Part shown: positions 38,847 through 48,896 of the stretch, in pieces
Layout of the letters: each line of letters starts with the position of its first letter
Position numbering within the stretch: position 1 is the stretch's first letter
NCBI RefSeq assembly: GCF_014841215.1
Contig: NZ_JACYTR010000015.1
Coordinates: 34,108 to 98,107 of the forward strand
Direction: 5' to 3'
Source: Pseudomarimonas arenosa
GTDB lineage: Bacteria > Pseudomonadota > Gammaproteobacteria > Xanthomonadales > Xanthomonadaceae
Length of the DNA: 64,000 nt
Position numbers and translations under genes: made by a program
The notes under the pieces: model-generated
What the model was told of the DNA's origin: nothing
Database searches by the model: none
The model's input: the letters and a program-made list of their open reading frames with translations, nothing else

Positions 38847-41132
38847 TCAAGCCGAGCGCGCGTGCAACGAGACCGGGATCGACTTCGAAGCCGGAGTGCC
38901 GGCACGTTCAGCCACACTGTCGAGCGGCACCAGCGGATTGGTTTCCGGGAAATAGCTGGCCAGGCAACCGCGCGGCAGATCGTAGTCTACCAACAGGAAA
39001 TCACGCACCCAGCGCTCACCGTCATGCCAATGCGAAGCGATATCGATCCGCTGACCGGCCCCAAAACCCAGCGCCTGGCGATCATCGGGGTGGATGAAAC
39101 AGACTCGTCGCTCACCATTGACGCCGCGGTAGCGGTCATCCAGTCCGTACACGGTAGTGTTGTACTGATCATGCGACCGCACCGTCATCAGTGTGAAGCG
39201 GCCCAGCCGCTCGCCCCCGCCTTGCACGCCCTGCACGTCGAGCAAGTCATGAACATACAGTTTCGCCTTGCCGCTGGCGGTGGGGAAACGACGTTGTCGG
39301 CAGGGGTGATCAAGATGAAATCCACCGGGCCGGTGCACGCGCAGATTGAAGTTCTCGAAGCCGGGCACGACTTTGCTGATTCGATCGCGAATGCGGTCAT
39401 AATCGGCCAGCAGTTCTGACCAAGGCACTCGGCTGTTCGGCAGCAGCGCCTGCGCCAGTCCGACGACAATGGCCGGCTCGGACTTCAGCTGCTCCGAGGC
39501 AGGTCGGTTCATCCCCGCCGAGAGATGCACCATGCTCATCGAATCCTCGACGGTCACCGCCTGCGGCCCCTGGGCCTGCAGGTCGATTTCGGTACGCCCC
39601 AGACAGGGCAGGATCAGCGCCTGCTCACCGTGCACCAAGTGCGAGCGATTGAGCTTGGTGCTGACCTGCACGGTCAACCGGCAGCGTCGCAGGGCGGCGT
39701 GACAGCGTTGGCTATCGGGGGTGGCGGCGGCGAAATTGCCGCCCATGGCGAACAGAATCTGGGCCTTGCCTTGCAGCAAGGCATCAATGGCGCCAACCAC
39801 ATCGAAGCCGTGTTCACGTGGTGGCGCAAAGCCGAACTCGGCGTTCAGGGCATCGAGAAAGGCCGCGCTCGGCTTCTCGTAGATGCCCATGGTGCGATCG
39901 CCCTGCACATTGCTGTGCCCGCGCACCGGACATGCCCCGGCGCCCGGCTTGCCGAACTGGCCACGCAGCAAGAGCAGATTGATCAGACTCTGGATGGTGG
40001 CAACACTGCGCCGATGCTGGGTAATGCCCATGCCCCAACAGAGGATACTGGCCTGACTCCCGGCAAGGATGCGAGCAGCCGTTTCGATATCACTGCGCGG
40101 CAAACCGGCTTGCTGCTCGATTGCCTGCCAATTCAGCGCAGCCAGAGAGTCAGAGAGTGCCTCGAAACCCTCTGTATGCGCGGCGATGAATTCGCGATCA
40201 AGCGCACCCTGCTCAACCAGCCATTTGGCCATACCCAGCGCCACCGCCAGATCGCCACCGATGCGTGGCTGAAAGTAGTGACTGGCGATCGGTGTGCTGC
40301 CACCGCTCAACATCTCCACTGCACTTTGCGGATCGGCGAAGCGCTCAAGTCCGCGTTCGCGCAGCGGGTTGAACACCACGACCCGACAGCCGCGCTTGGC
40401 CGCCGCACGCAGCTCACCCAGCATGCGCGGGTGATTGGTACCGGGGTTCTGACCAAACACGAAGATCGCTTCGGCGTGGGCGAAATCATCCAGCACCACA
40501 CTGCCCTTGCCGGAGCCGATCTGCTCGGTCATGGCGACGCCCGAAGGCTCGTGACACATGTTCGAACAGTCGGGCAGATTGTTGGTGCCAAACTCGCGCA
40601 CCATCAATTGATACAGAAAGGCGGCCTCGTTCGAGGTGCGCCCGGAGGTGTAGAACAGGGCCTGATTCGGCGAGTCGAGTCGGCGCAACTCGGCGGCGAT
40701 CAAAGCAAACGCATCTTCCCAGTCGATCGGCTGATAGCGGTCGCTGGCCGGCTCGTAAACCATCGGCTCGGTCAGTCGACCCTGCGCCTCCAGCCAGAGA
40801 TCATCGCGTTCCAGTAGCGATGAAACGGCATGTTCTGCAAAGAAGCGACGGTCGATACGCTTGGCAGTCGCCTCGGCAGCCACTGCCTTGACGCCGTTCT
40901 CACAGAACTCAAAGGTCGAATGCGGGTTCTTGTCCGGCCAGGCGCAGCCGGGGCAATCAAAGCCGGTGGGCTGATTGGCCCGCAGCAGGGTCTTGCTGCC
41001 CAAGGCCGTGATGTGCTCATCGCGCAGCGCCTGCCAGGAGCGCCTCAAGGCATCCCAGCCGCCGGCCGGCCCGGTATAAGGCTCCACCCGCGGCGTGGGT
41101 AATTGGGGTCGTGGCGGACGGGAATGAGGCAT
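38847..41132 (-). CDS. YdeP/FdhF-family molybdopterin oxidoreductase
   Basis: 761 residues. Matches the YdeP-type formate-dehydrogenase-like family: N-terminal FDCPGCAWPDKNPHSTFEFCENG (Fe–S ligand region), DWEDAFALIAAELRRL, YTSGRTSNEAAFLYQLMVREFGTNNLPDCSNMCHEPSG, VFGQNPGTNHPRMLGELRAAAKRG, RGQFGKPGAGACPVRGHSNVQGDRTMG and a C-terminal molybdopterin dinucleotide-binding domain (TLMTVRSHDQYNTTVYG). No Tat signal is evident, so it is expected in the cytoplasm. The natural substrate is not established for the family. Followed directly by its maturation factor fdhD. Confidence 0.92.
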   Translation of the reverse strand: MPHSRPPRPQLPTPRVEPYTGPAGGWDALRRSWQALRDEHITALGSKTLLRANQPTGFDCPGCAWPDKNPHSTFEFCENGVKAVAAEATAKRIDRRFFAEHAVSSLLERDDLWLEAQGRLTEPMVYEPASDRYQPIDWEDAFALIAAELRRLDSPNQALFYTSGRTSNEAAFLYQLMVREFGTNNLPDCSNMCHEPSGVAMTEQIGSGKGSVVLDDFAHAEAIFVFGQNPGTNHPRMLGELRAAAKRGCRVVVFNPLRERGLERFADPQSAVEMLSGGSTPIASHYFQPRIGGDLAVALGMAKWLVEQGALDREFIAAHTEGFEALSDSLAALNWQAIEQQAGLPRSDIETAARILAGSQASILCWGMGITQHRRSVATIQSLINLLLLRGQFGKPGAGACPVRGHSNVQGDRTMGIYEKPSAAFLDALNAEFGFAPPREHGFDVVGAIDALLQGKAQILFAMGGNFAAATPDSQRCHAALRRCRLTVQVSTKLNRSHLVHGEQALILPCLGRTEIDLQAQGPQAVTVEDSMSMVHLSAGMNRPASEQLKSEPAIVVGLAQALLPNSRVPWSELLADYDRIRDRISKVVPGFENFNLRVHRPGGFHLDHPCRQRRFPTASGKAKLYVHDLLDVQGVQGGGERLGRFTLMTVRSHDQYNTTVYGLDDRYRGVNGERRVCFIHPDDRQALGFGAGQRIDIASHWHDGERWVRDFLLVDYDLPRGCLASYFPETNPLVPLDSVAERAGTPASKSIPVSLHARSA

Positions 41133-41439
41133 ATCGCTTCCTGCGCTGGAACATGGCCGCCCCTGGTGCGGAACCGGCCACCGCCATTGTAGCGGGCCTG
41201 TACTTGCGTCAACGGCAGCACGCGCAGGTCTTGACCGACCGAATAGGCACGTGATTAGGTCTGGTTTAAACGCAGCGCAAGCATTCGGAGATGGGTGTTC
41301 AAGTGCGTTTCTGCGGGTTGAAACGTGTTGATCCGCCGCTTTGTTGGTCTGACGGTTTCCAATCCGCCGCCGAACCCCACCAATCTGTCTGCGTTGCTCG
41401 ACGCAGGCGCCGAACGCAGGCGCCGATCGTTGGCAACGC
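41133..41439. other. Intergenic, no feature seen
   Basis: About 300 bases between the ydeP-like gene start and the end of the binding-protein gene. Small frames here lack ribosome sites and domain content. The part next to 41132 should hold the promoter of the ydeP–fdhD operon. Confidence 0.5.
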
Positions 41440-42234
41440 TCAGGGCGAAGCGTTGAGGTCGCTGGTCGACATGCCCAGAAAGTGGGCGAAGGCGCGTCGG
41501 AACTCTGCCGACTCGCGCCACCGCGCGATATCCGTCCAGATGCGTTGCGCCCGTTCCGAATCTCGCTCCACGAACGGTGATGAGAAAGCCAGAAAGTAGT
41601 CGCGTTGCATCAAGGCCGGCCCGCCGGGTTCCAGCTTCTCGGCCCAGGCCGGCTGCGCCATCAAGTCACGCCAGTGTGGTTGGCTGACGGCGATGCCATC
41701 AAGCCGACCATAGTTCAGCTTGGCCAGCAGGGCATCGGCGTCGCTGGTGCCATCGTCCACTGCTACTCCGAGGGTTCGCAGATAATCGGCAATGGCATGG
41801 CCGCGCTGCACGCCAATCGGTCGCTCAACGGCCATGAAGCTGCGGCCGTTCCATCGTGCGACGGCGTCTTTGGGGCGCAGAAACAGATAGCCGAGTCGAT
41901 ACATGCGCAGACGATGATCCGGCAGTCCCTGCTCATCGAGTGGAAAGCGCAAGCCCTCACCGCGCTCGGCCGTGTGGCTGGCCGCCAGCGCAGCATCCAT
42001 TTCGCCCGCCGCCACCATCGCCAGACAGCGTAACCAGGGAAGGGAATGCTGCTCGAAACTGAGCGCGGGGTTGTCGGCCTGCAGCAGATTGATCAGCAGA
42101 AAGGCCGGCTCACGATCAGCCAGGCCGCTGAGTTGCTGGTTATGACAGAGACGAATCGGCGCAGCCCACAAGACCGGCGCCAACAGCAGCCCGGACAGCC
42201 ACAGCAGGATGCGGCCCGACACGCCGAACGGCAC
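41440..42234 (-). CDS. Periplasmic type-2 substrate-binding-fold protein
   Basis: 264 residues with a signal peptide (MPFGVSGRILLWLSGLLLAPVLWAAP). The remainder resembles family-3 solute-binding proteins: NLLQADNPALSFEQHSLPWLRCLAMVAAGEMDAALAAS, MYRLGYLFLRP, SFMAVERPIGVQRG, DADALLAKLNYGRLDGIAVSQ. No permease or ATPase gene is adjacent, so it may be an orphan sensor or chemoreceptor-linked protein rather than a transporter subunit. It begins with GTG 3 bases after the parA stop, indicating co-transcription. Confidence 0.7.
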   Translation of the reverse strand: MPFGVSGRILLWLSGLLLAPVLWAAPIRLCHNQQLSGLADREPAFLLINLLQADNPALSFEQHSLPWLRCLAMVAAGEMDAALAASHTAERGEGLRFPLDEQGLPDHRLRMYRLGYLFLRPKDAVARWNGRSFMAVERPIGVQRGHAIADYLRTLGVAVDDGTSDADALLAKLNYGRLDGIAVSQPHWRDLMAQPAWAEKLEPGGPALMQRDYFLAFSSPFVERDSERAQRIWTDIARWRESAEFRRAFAHFLGMSTSDLNASP

Positions 42235-42237
42235 GCC

Positions 42238-42993
42238 CTATTCGTCCTGCTTGCGGCCGTAATAGTCGGCCAGCAACCCGTCGCAGATCTCTTTCCATTC
42301 GTAGGACGCAGCGGGGCTGTTGCCGCCATGCCACACCGGCCGCCGTTCGGCCAAGGCATCCGCCACCGCGATACGACGGTGCAGATAGGGCTTGCGCAGA
42401 TTCACCATGCTGGCCAGCTTCTTGGTGATCGCGGCATGCGAGTTAGCCTGCTTGATCACCATGTTAAGTACGAAATCGGCCGGCTTCAGATCCGGATTGA
42501 GGTGTTCTTGAATGGCAGTGGCTTCACCCAACACCGAGGCCACGCCCTCGACAGCGTAGAGCTCGGGAATCAAGGGCACCACCACTCGGTTGGACGCCGC
42601 CAGCGCAGCAGTCAGACGCAGGCCCAGGGCCGGCGCGCAGTCCACCACCACCACGTCATACTGCTTGGCCAACTCGCGAATCCAGCTGCGCGCCTGCAGG
42701 CCGGAGGAAAGGTTGAGCCGATCGGTGGCGTTGAGCGCCACCGATGCCGGCAGCAAGTCGATGTTCTGCAGGCCGGTAGCCATCGGCTTCGGGCAGTGTT
42801 CGCCGGTGAACAGCTGATCGGCAGAGGGCCGCCCCACGGCATTGCCGCGTGACACCAGGCTGGAGGTCAGATTGCCCTGCGCATCGAGATCAATCGCCAG
42901 CACCTTGCCACTCTCGGCAGCGCGGAAGACCAGATGGACGGCCAAGGCCGTCTTGCCCACACCACCCTTGTGGTTGGCCACGGTGACGATCAT
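42238..42993 (-). CDS. ParA-family ATPase
   Basis: 251 residues. The deviant Walker A VANHKGGVGKTALAVHLV is at residues ~5–22, Walker A' AIDLDAQGNLTSSL follows, and Walker B is VVVVDCAPALGL. It has no N-terminal HTH and no ParB gene beside it, so it resembles orphan ParA/MinD-type ATPases that position cargo rather than a chromosome partition pair. Precedes the binding-fold gene in a two-gene operon. Cargo unknown. Confidence 0.88.
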   Translation of the reverse strand: MIVTVANHKGGVGKTALAVHLVFRAAESGKVLAIDLDAQGNLTSSLVSRGNAVGRPSADQLFTGEHCPKPMATGLQNIDLLPASVALNATDRLNLSSGLQARSWIRELAKQYDVVVVDCAPALGLRLTAALAASNRVVVPLIPELYAVEGVASVLGEATAIQEHLNPDLKPADFVLNMVIKQANSHAAITKKLASMVNLRKPYLHRRIAVADALAERRPVWHGGNSPAASYEWKEICDGLLADYYGRKQDE

Positions 42994-43122
42994 CCGGCAG
43001 GTCCTCGATTGGGTCTAGACCGATTGTGCCGCAAAAGGCGTGAGCGCGGCGATGTCCCTGGGCCCGCTGGGAGCGAGGCGTCACCAGCCGATGCAGCGCA
43101 TCGGGCTTACCCCCTCCCGACC

Positions 43123-43153
43123 TCCCCCTGCGGCGCTACTCGCCGCAAGGGGA
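43123..43153. repeat. Hairpin repeat, copy 1
   Basis: TCCCCCTGCGGCG – CTACT – CGCCGCAAGGGGA: 13-base arms, complementary apart from one C/A mismatch. The gap 42994–43300 between gdhA and parA contains two copies of this element and no gene. Confidence 0.8.
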
Positions 43154-43243
43154 GGAGCACGAGCAGCCAAGCCGTCGACTCATGAAAGGCTGTTCAAGAA
43201 AACCGTACTGCCGACACGCTTTGCTGCAGAGCCGCCCCACTCG

Positions 43244-43274
43244 TCCCCCTGCGGCGTTGCGCGCCGCAAGGGGA
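43244..43274. repeat. Hairpin repeat, copy 2
   Basis: Same arms as the element at 43123–43153 with a different loop (TTGCG), lying 27 bases downstream of the gdhA stop, where it could also help end the gdhA transcript. Confidence 0.8.
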
Positions 43275-43300
43275 GGAGCAGAGCAACCGACGGTTCCTGG

Positions 43301-44662
43301 CTAGACCACGCCCTGAGCAATCATGGCGTCGGCCACCTTGACGAAGCCGGCAATATTGGCGCCTTTCACATAGTCGACATAGCGGCTGCCCTCGCCTTCG
43401 CTGCCGTACTTGACGCAGCGATCGTGGATGCCCTGCATGATGTCGCGCAGCAGGCGCTGCAGTTCATCCTCCTTCCAGGTGATACGCGCCGAGTTCTGGC
43501 TCATCTCGAGGCCGGAAACGCCGACGCCGCCGGCATTGGCCGCCTTGCCGGGCGCGAACAGAATCTTGGCCGCCTGGAACTGATGCACCGCTTGCAACGT
43601 GCAGGGCATGTTGGCACCTTCCGACACCGCGATGGCACCGTTCTTCAGCATCACCATGGCATCTTCGCCTGATACTTCGTTCTGGGTGGCGCACGGCACC
43701 GCCAGTTGGCCCGGCACCCGCCACGGAGTGGCGCCATCGCCATGGAACTCGGCACCAAACTTTTCAGCGTACTCCGCAATCCGCCCGCGACGCTTGTTCT
43801 TCAGCTCCTTGACGAAGGCCAGCTTTTCCTCGTCGATGCCGTTCTTGTCGTAGATGAAGCCGTCGCTATCGCTCATGGTGACCGGCTTGGCTCCCAGGTG
43901 CAGCAGCTTTTCCACCGCGTGCTGGGCGACATTGCCGGACCCGGACACGATCGCCACCATGCCTTCCGGCGACTTATCCACATGCTTCAGCATGTCCTGC
44001 AGGAAATACACAGCACCGTAGCCGGTGGCTTCGACGCGAATCGGGCTACCGCCGTACTCCATGCCCTTGCCCGTCAGCACCCCGACGTAACGATTGGTGA
44101 TGCGCTTGTACTGGCCGAACATGTAACCGATTTCGCGGCCGCCAACGCCGATATCGCCAGCCGGCACGTCGGTGTCCTCACCGACATGGCGGTACAGTTC
44201 GGTCATGAAGCCCTGGCAGAAGCGCATGATTTCGGCGTCGGACTTGCCCTTGGGATTGAAGTTTGAGCCGCCTTTGCCGCCGCCCATCGGCAATCCCGTG
44301 AGCGCGTTCTTGAAGGTCTGTTCGAAGGCCAGGAACTTGAGGATGCCCTGGTTCACCGAGGGATGGAAACGAATGCCGCCCTTGTAAGGCCCGATCGCAT
44401 TGTTGTTCTGCACCCGATAACCGCGATTGACCCGCACATTGCCTTCGTCGTCCTGCCAGCAGACGCGAAAGCTGACCACTCGATCGGGCTCGGCCATGCG
44501 CTCGAGAATCTGGTGGTCGTGATACTTCGGATGCGCCTTGATGTAGCCAAGCACACTCTCGGCGACTTCCTTCACCGCTTGAATGAATTCGGGCTGGCCT
44601 GGGTTGCGCTTGTCCAACCCGTCGATGAATTCGGCCAGACTCGGAACGTGATCGCGTGTCAT
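43301..44662 (-). CDS. gdhA: NADP-specific glutamate dehydrogenase
   Basis: 453 residues. Begins MTRDHVPSLAEFIDGLDKRNPGQPEFIQAVKEVAESV. The family signature PMGGGKGGSNFNPKGKSDAEIMRFCQGFMTEL contains the catalytic lysine region; the Rossmann motif is VSGSGNVAQHAVEKLL. It aminates 2-oxoglutarate with ammonium, using NADPH by family type. Length equals the usual hexameric bacterial GDH. The ATG at 44662 has GGGGAGG upstream; 44 further codons upstream are low-complexity and unlikely to be translated. Confidence 0.95.
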   Translation of the reverse strand: MTRDHVPSLAEFIDGLDKRNPGQPEFIQAVKEVAESVLGYIKAHPKYHDHQILERMAEPDRVVSFRVCWQDDEGNVRVNRGYRVQNNNAIGPYKGGIRFHPSVNQGILKFLAFEQTFKNALTGLPMGGGKGGSNFNPKGKSDAEIMRFCQGFMTELYRHVGEDTDVPAGDIGVGGREIGYMFGQYKRITNRYVGVLTGKGMEYGGSPIRVEATGYGAVYFLQDMLKHVDKSPEGMVAIVSGSGNVAQHAVEKLLHLGAKPVTMSDSDGFIYDKNGIDEEKLAFVKELKNKRRGRIAEYAEKFGAEFHGDGATPWRVPGQLAVPCATQNEVSGEDAMVMLKNGAIAVSEGANMPCTLQAVHQFQAAKILFAPGKAANAGGVGVSGLEMSQNSARITWKEDELQRLLRDIMQGIHDRCVKYGSEGEGSRYVDYVKGANIAGFVKVADAMIAQGVV

Positions 44663-44851
44663 GGGTCCCCTCCCCGGTGGATAGGCGGCCGCGGGGCCGC
44701 CGCGAACTTCCGAGCCTACTCCCTCTTGGCGAACATCGAAACCGCGACGAACCCGATTCGAACCCTGGCTCGGCGCAAGCCTGCGCCTCGGCACCTTGGT
44801 TCGCCGGCTCGATGAACTTCGCCGGCTCGATGAACAGCGAATCTCGATGGC

Positions 44852-45490
44852 TCACATGGGGCAGCTGACGCCGGTGCCGCCCAGACCACAGTAGCCGCCA
44901 GGATTCTTGGCCAGGTACTGCTGGTGATAGTCCTCGGCGAAATAGAAGGTCGGTGCGGGATGCACGATCTCGGTAGTGATCGCCGGCAGTCCGCGCGTGC
45001 TCAGCGCCTGCTGGTAAAGATCGCGACTGCGCTGCACCACCTCGAGCTGTGCAGGCTCAGCGCAATACACGGCCGATCGATACTGGCTGCCACGATCATT
45101 GCCCTGGCGCATGCCCTGAGTCGGGTCGTGACTCTCCCAGAACACCCGCAGCAAGGCCTCCAGGTCCACCGCCTGCGGCTGGTAGACCACCCGAACAACC
45201 TCGGTGTGCCCGGTGAGGCCGGAACAGACTTCCTCATAGGTCGGATTCTCAGTGAAACCGCCGGCATAGCCGACCGAGGTGGTCCAGACCCCATCGAGGC
45301 CCCAGAACTTGCGCTCCGCACCCCAGAAGCAGCCCATTCCGAACACCACCACACGACAATCCACTGGCACCGGCTCGATGGCCCGGCCATTGACCACGTG
45401 ACGCTCGGAGACCCGCAGGGCCACCGCGCGCCCCGGCAGCGCCTGCGCCTCACTCACCATGCGTTGTTTGAATGCACCAATTCCCAGCAT
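44852..45490 (-). CDS. msrA: Peptide methionine-(S)-sulfoxide reductase MsrA
   Basis: 212 residues, the classical long form. The catalytic cysteine lies in [58 protein letters not shown]; resolving cysteines are in the [13 protein letters not shown] tail. It repairs oxidised methionine with thioredoxin. Start chosen at the ATG at 45490 with GAGGG upstream; a much longer frame upstream overlaps the divergent lipoprotein gene and is not real. Confidence 0.95.
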   Translation of the reverse strand: MLGIGAFKQRMVSEAQALPGRAVALRVSERHVVNGRAIEPVPVDCRVVVFGMGCFWGAERKFWGLDGVWTTSVGYAGGFTENPTYEEVCSGLTGHTEVVRVVYQPQAVDLEALLRVFWESHDPTQGMRQGNDRGSQYRSAVYCAEPAQLEVVQRSRDLYQQALSTRGLPAITTEIVHPAPTFYFAEDYHQQYLAKNPGGYCGLGGTGVSCPM

Positions 45491-45617
45491 CGGCTGCGCC
45501 CTCGTCGAACCCACATGCAGGATACGCCGGACCCAGCCTTGAGGAAAAATTCCAAAGCGCCTCAAGTTGTGGACGCAAGCCTCGGATTTGCGAAGGATTT
45601 GTGATGGGTGCACTATG

Positions 45618-45642
45618 GCGGTGCTTTGTTTGTAAACACCGC
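45618..45642. promoter_or_regulatory. Inverted repeat in the msrA / pilus-locus divergent gap
   Basis: GCGGTG (45618–45623) and CACCGC (45637–45642) flank an A+T-rich 13-base centre CTTTGTTTGTAAA. It lies 128 bases before msrA and 105 before the pilus lipoprotein gene, a plausible operator position for either. Confidence 0.4.
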
Positions 45643-45746
45643 AAAATGACGCAGAATGCGCCTTGACCGGATCGCTTCGAATCCGGCAGGGAAACTGGCG
45701 GCAGGGATCCCATCTCGCCGCCCAGAACATCGCGGGAGGCGAATCG

Positions 45747-48700
45747 ATGCGATCAGCGGCTGGTGCACAGGTGGTGAAGCGTGCGCACGGATGGACGATA
45801 GGCTTGTTGTCCATGCTTTGCCTGTTGTTGGCCAGCTGCGGCAGCCCCAGCGGCGCGGGCAGCGGCGGCGGCGAGGGCCCCAGCACGCGCAAGATTCTGC
45901 AGATCAGCCTCAACCTGCTCGACAGCAGCGGCAATCCGACCACCTCGGTGGCAGCCGGCGGCAGCGCGCGAATCGAACTCAGCGCCAGCATTCGTACCAT
46001 CGTCAGCAACAATGGCCGAACCACCAGCGATACCACGGCGGCGGCCAATGGCCTGATCATCGACCTGAGCAGCGAGGGTGCCAGCTTCGATCCCAGCAGC
46101 GGTCGCGTGCTGACCGGCAACGACGGTCGCGCCGTCGCCACCTTGCTGGCTGGCAACAGCACTGGTGCACAGGTGCTGTCGGCCCAGGCCAGCACCACCG
46201 ACACCGGCAGCGCGGCGGTCAGCCTTAACTATCAGATCGTACGAACATCCGAGCCGCTGATCACGCTCAGCCTGGTCGACGCCAGCGCCCAGCTCACCAA
46301 TACCTTGCGCGCCGGCCAGACGATCAGCGTTCGCGCCCTGGTCGAAGACGTCGTGTACGGCGCCGACGGCAGCATCACCTCACGCAGTCCACGCAGCGGC
46401 GCTGCCGTTACCTTCACCTCCGACGGCGGTCTGTTCGACCCGGCCAGCGGCACCGCCCTGAGTGATGGCAGCGGCCTGGCGCGGGTCAGCTTTCAGGCGG
46501 GTGTCAGCACCGGCGTGTTCAACATGACCGCCTCTGCCAGCCTCAGCGGCGCCACCCGCAGCGCGTCGACTGCCTATCAGGTCAGCGCCCCGCAACTGCT
46601 GCTGGGCAGCGGCAGCCCGTTCGTTGCCGGGCGACTCTCGGCTCCGGCCGGGGGTTCGGTACGTGCCGGCGAGCCGGTGCTGCTGCAGGGCGAAGTGCGC
46701 ACCGCTGACGGCGCCCTGTTCACTATCCCGGTCGATGTCAACTTCACCAGCAGTTGCGCCAGCGTTGGCAGCGCCACCCTGCCGGCCAGCGCACGCAGCA
46801 GCAATGGCATCGTCACCGCGCAATACACCGCAGGTGCTGGCTGCGCCGGCCAGGACATCGTCAGCGCCGAGGCCTTGCTGCCCAGTCAGGTGTTGGGCGC
46901 GGAGGCCAGTATTACCCTGAATGTGCTGCCGCCCAGTCCCACCACGATTCGTTATCTGGACAGCGATGCCCAGCAGCTGGGCCTGCTTGGCCGCAGCAGC
47001 GCTGGCCGGCCCGACCGCGCCACCCTGCGTTTTCAAGTTTCCAACAACCAGGGCGTGGCGGCCCCCGGCGCCAGCGTCAGCTTTGCGGTGACCAGCAATG
47101 CCGGCGGCATCGGCTTGTTAAGCAGCTCCGCCATCAGCGATCAACTCGGCGTAGCCAGCGTGACCGTGTTGAGCGGCAGTCGTGCCACCAGTTTCCGCGT
47201 GATCGCAACCCTGCTGAGTCAGGGCGTCAGCGCGCAATCGGAGGTCATCACCATTTCCACCGGCACGCCCGATCAGGAATCGTTCTCGGCGGCCGTTTCC
47301 ACCTTCAATATCGAGGGCTGGAACTTCGATGGCGTAGAAACCAGCCTGACCCTGCGCGCCGGCGACTTCTTCAACAACCCGATCGCCGATGGCAGCCGCG
47401 CCTTCCTGACCACCGAGGGCGGTGCAGTCGACCCGGTCTGCACCTTTGCCGGCGGCGTCTGCACGGTCACTCTGCGTTCGCAGAATCCGCGACCCAGCGA
47501 CGGCCGCCTGAGCGTGTTGATGACCGTGCCGGGCGACGAGAGCTTTGTCGACCTGAACGGCAACGGACAGTTCGATTCGGGCGAGCCGTTCGACGATCTG
47601 GCCGAAGCCTTTCGCGACGACAATGAAGATGGCATCTATCAATCGACCGAACCGTTCAGCGATCGCAACGGCAATGGCGTGCGCGATCTCGGCAATGGCC
47701 TGTACGACGGCATCCTGTGCGGCTCCAGCGGCGGCTGTGTCAACAACTCATCAGTCGATGTACGGGCGCAACGGGTGCTGGTGTTTTCCACCAGCCCGGC
47801 CAGCATCGTGGTCACTCCATCGGTGATCAGCGTCGATGAGCTGACCCCGCAATTGATCGAGATTCTGATCAGCGATCAGAACGGCAACCTGCCGCCGGCT
47901 GGCAGCACGATCGAGATCAGCAGCACCAATGGCATCTTGCTCACGCCAGGCAATTTCGAAGTCGGCAATTCGAACGCCCGTGGGCCGCTGCGACTGCTGG
48001 CGCAGATCGTGGGCGATGGCCAGGCGTCCAGTGGCATTCTGAATATCAACCTGACCACGCCGCTGGAAATCACCACCAACCGACAGATCAGCGTCAACGA
48101 TTTCTCGATCTGCGACAGCCTGCCGGCACCGCTGCCGCCGGGCTGCGACTCTGGCGATGTGGAAATCGGCTCGCTGACCGTGACGCCGCTTGACGTCATC
48201 GTTCAGCCCAATGACACCGATCGGGTGGTGAACCTGAGTGTTGGGGTGTTTGCCGGCAGCGGCAGCACGGCGCGACCGTATTTCGGCATCACGCCGACCA
48301 TCGTGTGCCTGCCCAATCAGGGCGCCAATGGCATGGTGATCACGCCAGCTGCCACTTATTCGGCCACCAACTCCGGCGGCCAGACCACCATCCCGGTCAC
48401 CATCAATGCCACGGCATTGCCGAGCGGAACGGTGACCTGCACCGTGCGCGCCGGTGAACAATCGGAGTCGACCATCTTCCGGGCGGCGCCGCTGACCGTT
48501 TCCCAGCTGGTCCTCAACCCGACCGATTTCGCGGTGACTGCCAATCAGTCCGATCTCACCCTTAACCTGCAGGTGGTACTGTTGGCCGACGCCGGCGGCG
48601 GCGCCACGGTGCCGGTGGCCGGCGTGATTCCGCAGGTCACCAGCTGCTCACAGGGCAGCGCAAGCGGATTCTTTGTCCTGCAACCCGCCCCCGAGGCCAT

Positions 48701-48833
48701 CCAGCCGACCAATTCGCAAGGACTGAGCGTGCTGGCCTTTGTGGCCAACAGCGGCGCCACGCCAAGCGGCGTGTACAGTTGCACCATCGCCGCCGGCAGC
48801 CTGACCGCCACCGTCACCTTCACCGGACAATGA
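45747..48833 (+). CDS. Large lipoprotein with repeated Ig-like domains at head of pilus locus
   Basis: 1028 residues. N-terminus has a hydrophobic stretch and lipobox ([10 protein letters not shown]), so the mature protein is probably anchored in the outer membrane. The body is a chain of Ig-like (Big-type) beta domains: recurring patterns such as [60 protein letters not shown] and [17 protein letters not shown]. Around residues 620–680 an Asp/Asn-rich stretch ([42 protein letters not shown]) looks like calcium-binding loops. GGGAGG lies 7 bases before the ATG at 45747. Likely an adhesin or surface factor working with the pilus; this role is inferred from position. Confidence 0.8.
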   Translation: MRSAAGAQVVKRAHGWTIGLLSMLCLLLASCGSPSGAGSGGGEGPSTRKILQISLNLLDSSGNPTTSVAAGGSARIELSASIRTIVSNNGRTTSDTTAAANGLIIDLSSEGASFDPSSGRVLTGNDGRAVATLLAGNSTGAQVLSAQASTTDTGSAAVSLNYQIVRTSEPLITLSLVDASAQLTNTLRAGQTISVRALVEDVVYGADGSITSRSPRSGAAVTFTSDGGLFDPASGTALSDGSGLARVSFQAGVSTGVFNMTASASLSGATRSASTAYQVSAPQLLLGSGSPFVAGRLSAPAGGSVRAGEPVLLQGEVRTADGALFTIPVDVNFTSSCASVGSATLPASARSSNGIVTAQYTAGAGCAGQDIVSAEALLPSQVLGAEASITLNVLPPSPTTIRYLDSDAQQLGLLGRSSAGRPDRATLRFQVSNNQGVAAPGASVSFAVTSNAGGIGLLSSSAISDQLGVASVTVLSGSRATSFRVIATLLSQGVSAQSEVITISTGTPDQESFSAAVSTFNIEGWNFDGVETSLTLRAGDFFNNPIADGSRAFLTTEGGAVDPVCTFAGGVCTVTLRSQNPRPSDGRLSVLMTVPGDESFVDLNGNGQFDSGEPFDDLAEAFRDDNEDGIYQSTEPFSDRNGNGVRDLGNGLYDGILCGSSGGCVNNSSVDVRAQRVLVFSTSPASIVVTPSVISVDELTPQLIEILISDQNGNLPPAGSTIEISSTNGILLTPGNFEVGNSNARGPLRLLAQIVGDGQASSGILNINLTTPLEITTNRQISVNDFSICDSLPAPLPPGCDSGDVEIGSLTVTPLDVIVQPNDTDRVVNLSVGVFAGSGSTARPYFGITPTIVCLPNQGANGMVITPAATYSATNSGGQTTIPVTINATALPSGTVTCTVRAGEQSESTIFRAAPLTVSQLVLNPTDFAVTANQSDLTLNLQVVLLADAGGGATVPVAGVIPQVTSCSQGSASGFFVLQPAPEAIQPTNSQGLSVLAFVANSGATPSGVYSCTIAAGSLTATVTFTGQ

Positions 48834-48896
48834 GACACGCCATGTCGAGCCAGGCGATGACCGGCAGGAGCGGGCGAACACAGGGAGGAACACTCC

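Noticed and set aside
39525..40817. 430-codon frame on the plus strand
   Set aside because: It is antisense to the YdeP-like oxidoreductase, which has clear family motifs; the opposite frame has none.
45491..46204. Extended msrA frame reaching to 46204
   Set aside because: It overlaps the divergent lipoprotein gene, and the normal MsrA length is reached from the ATG at 45490.
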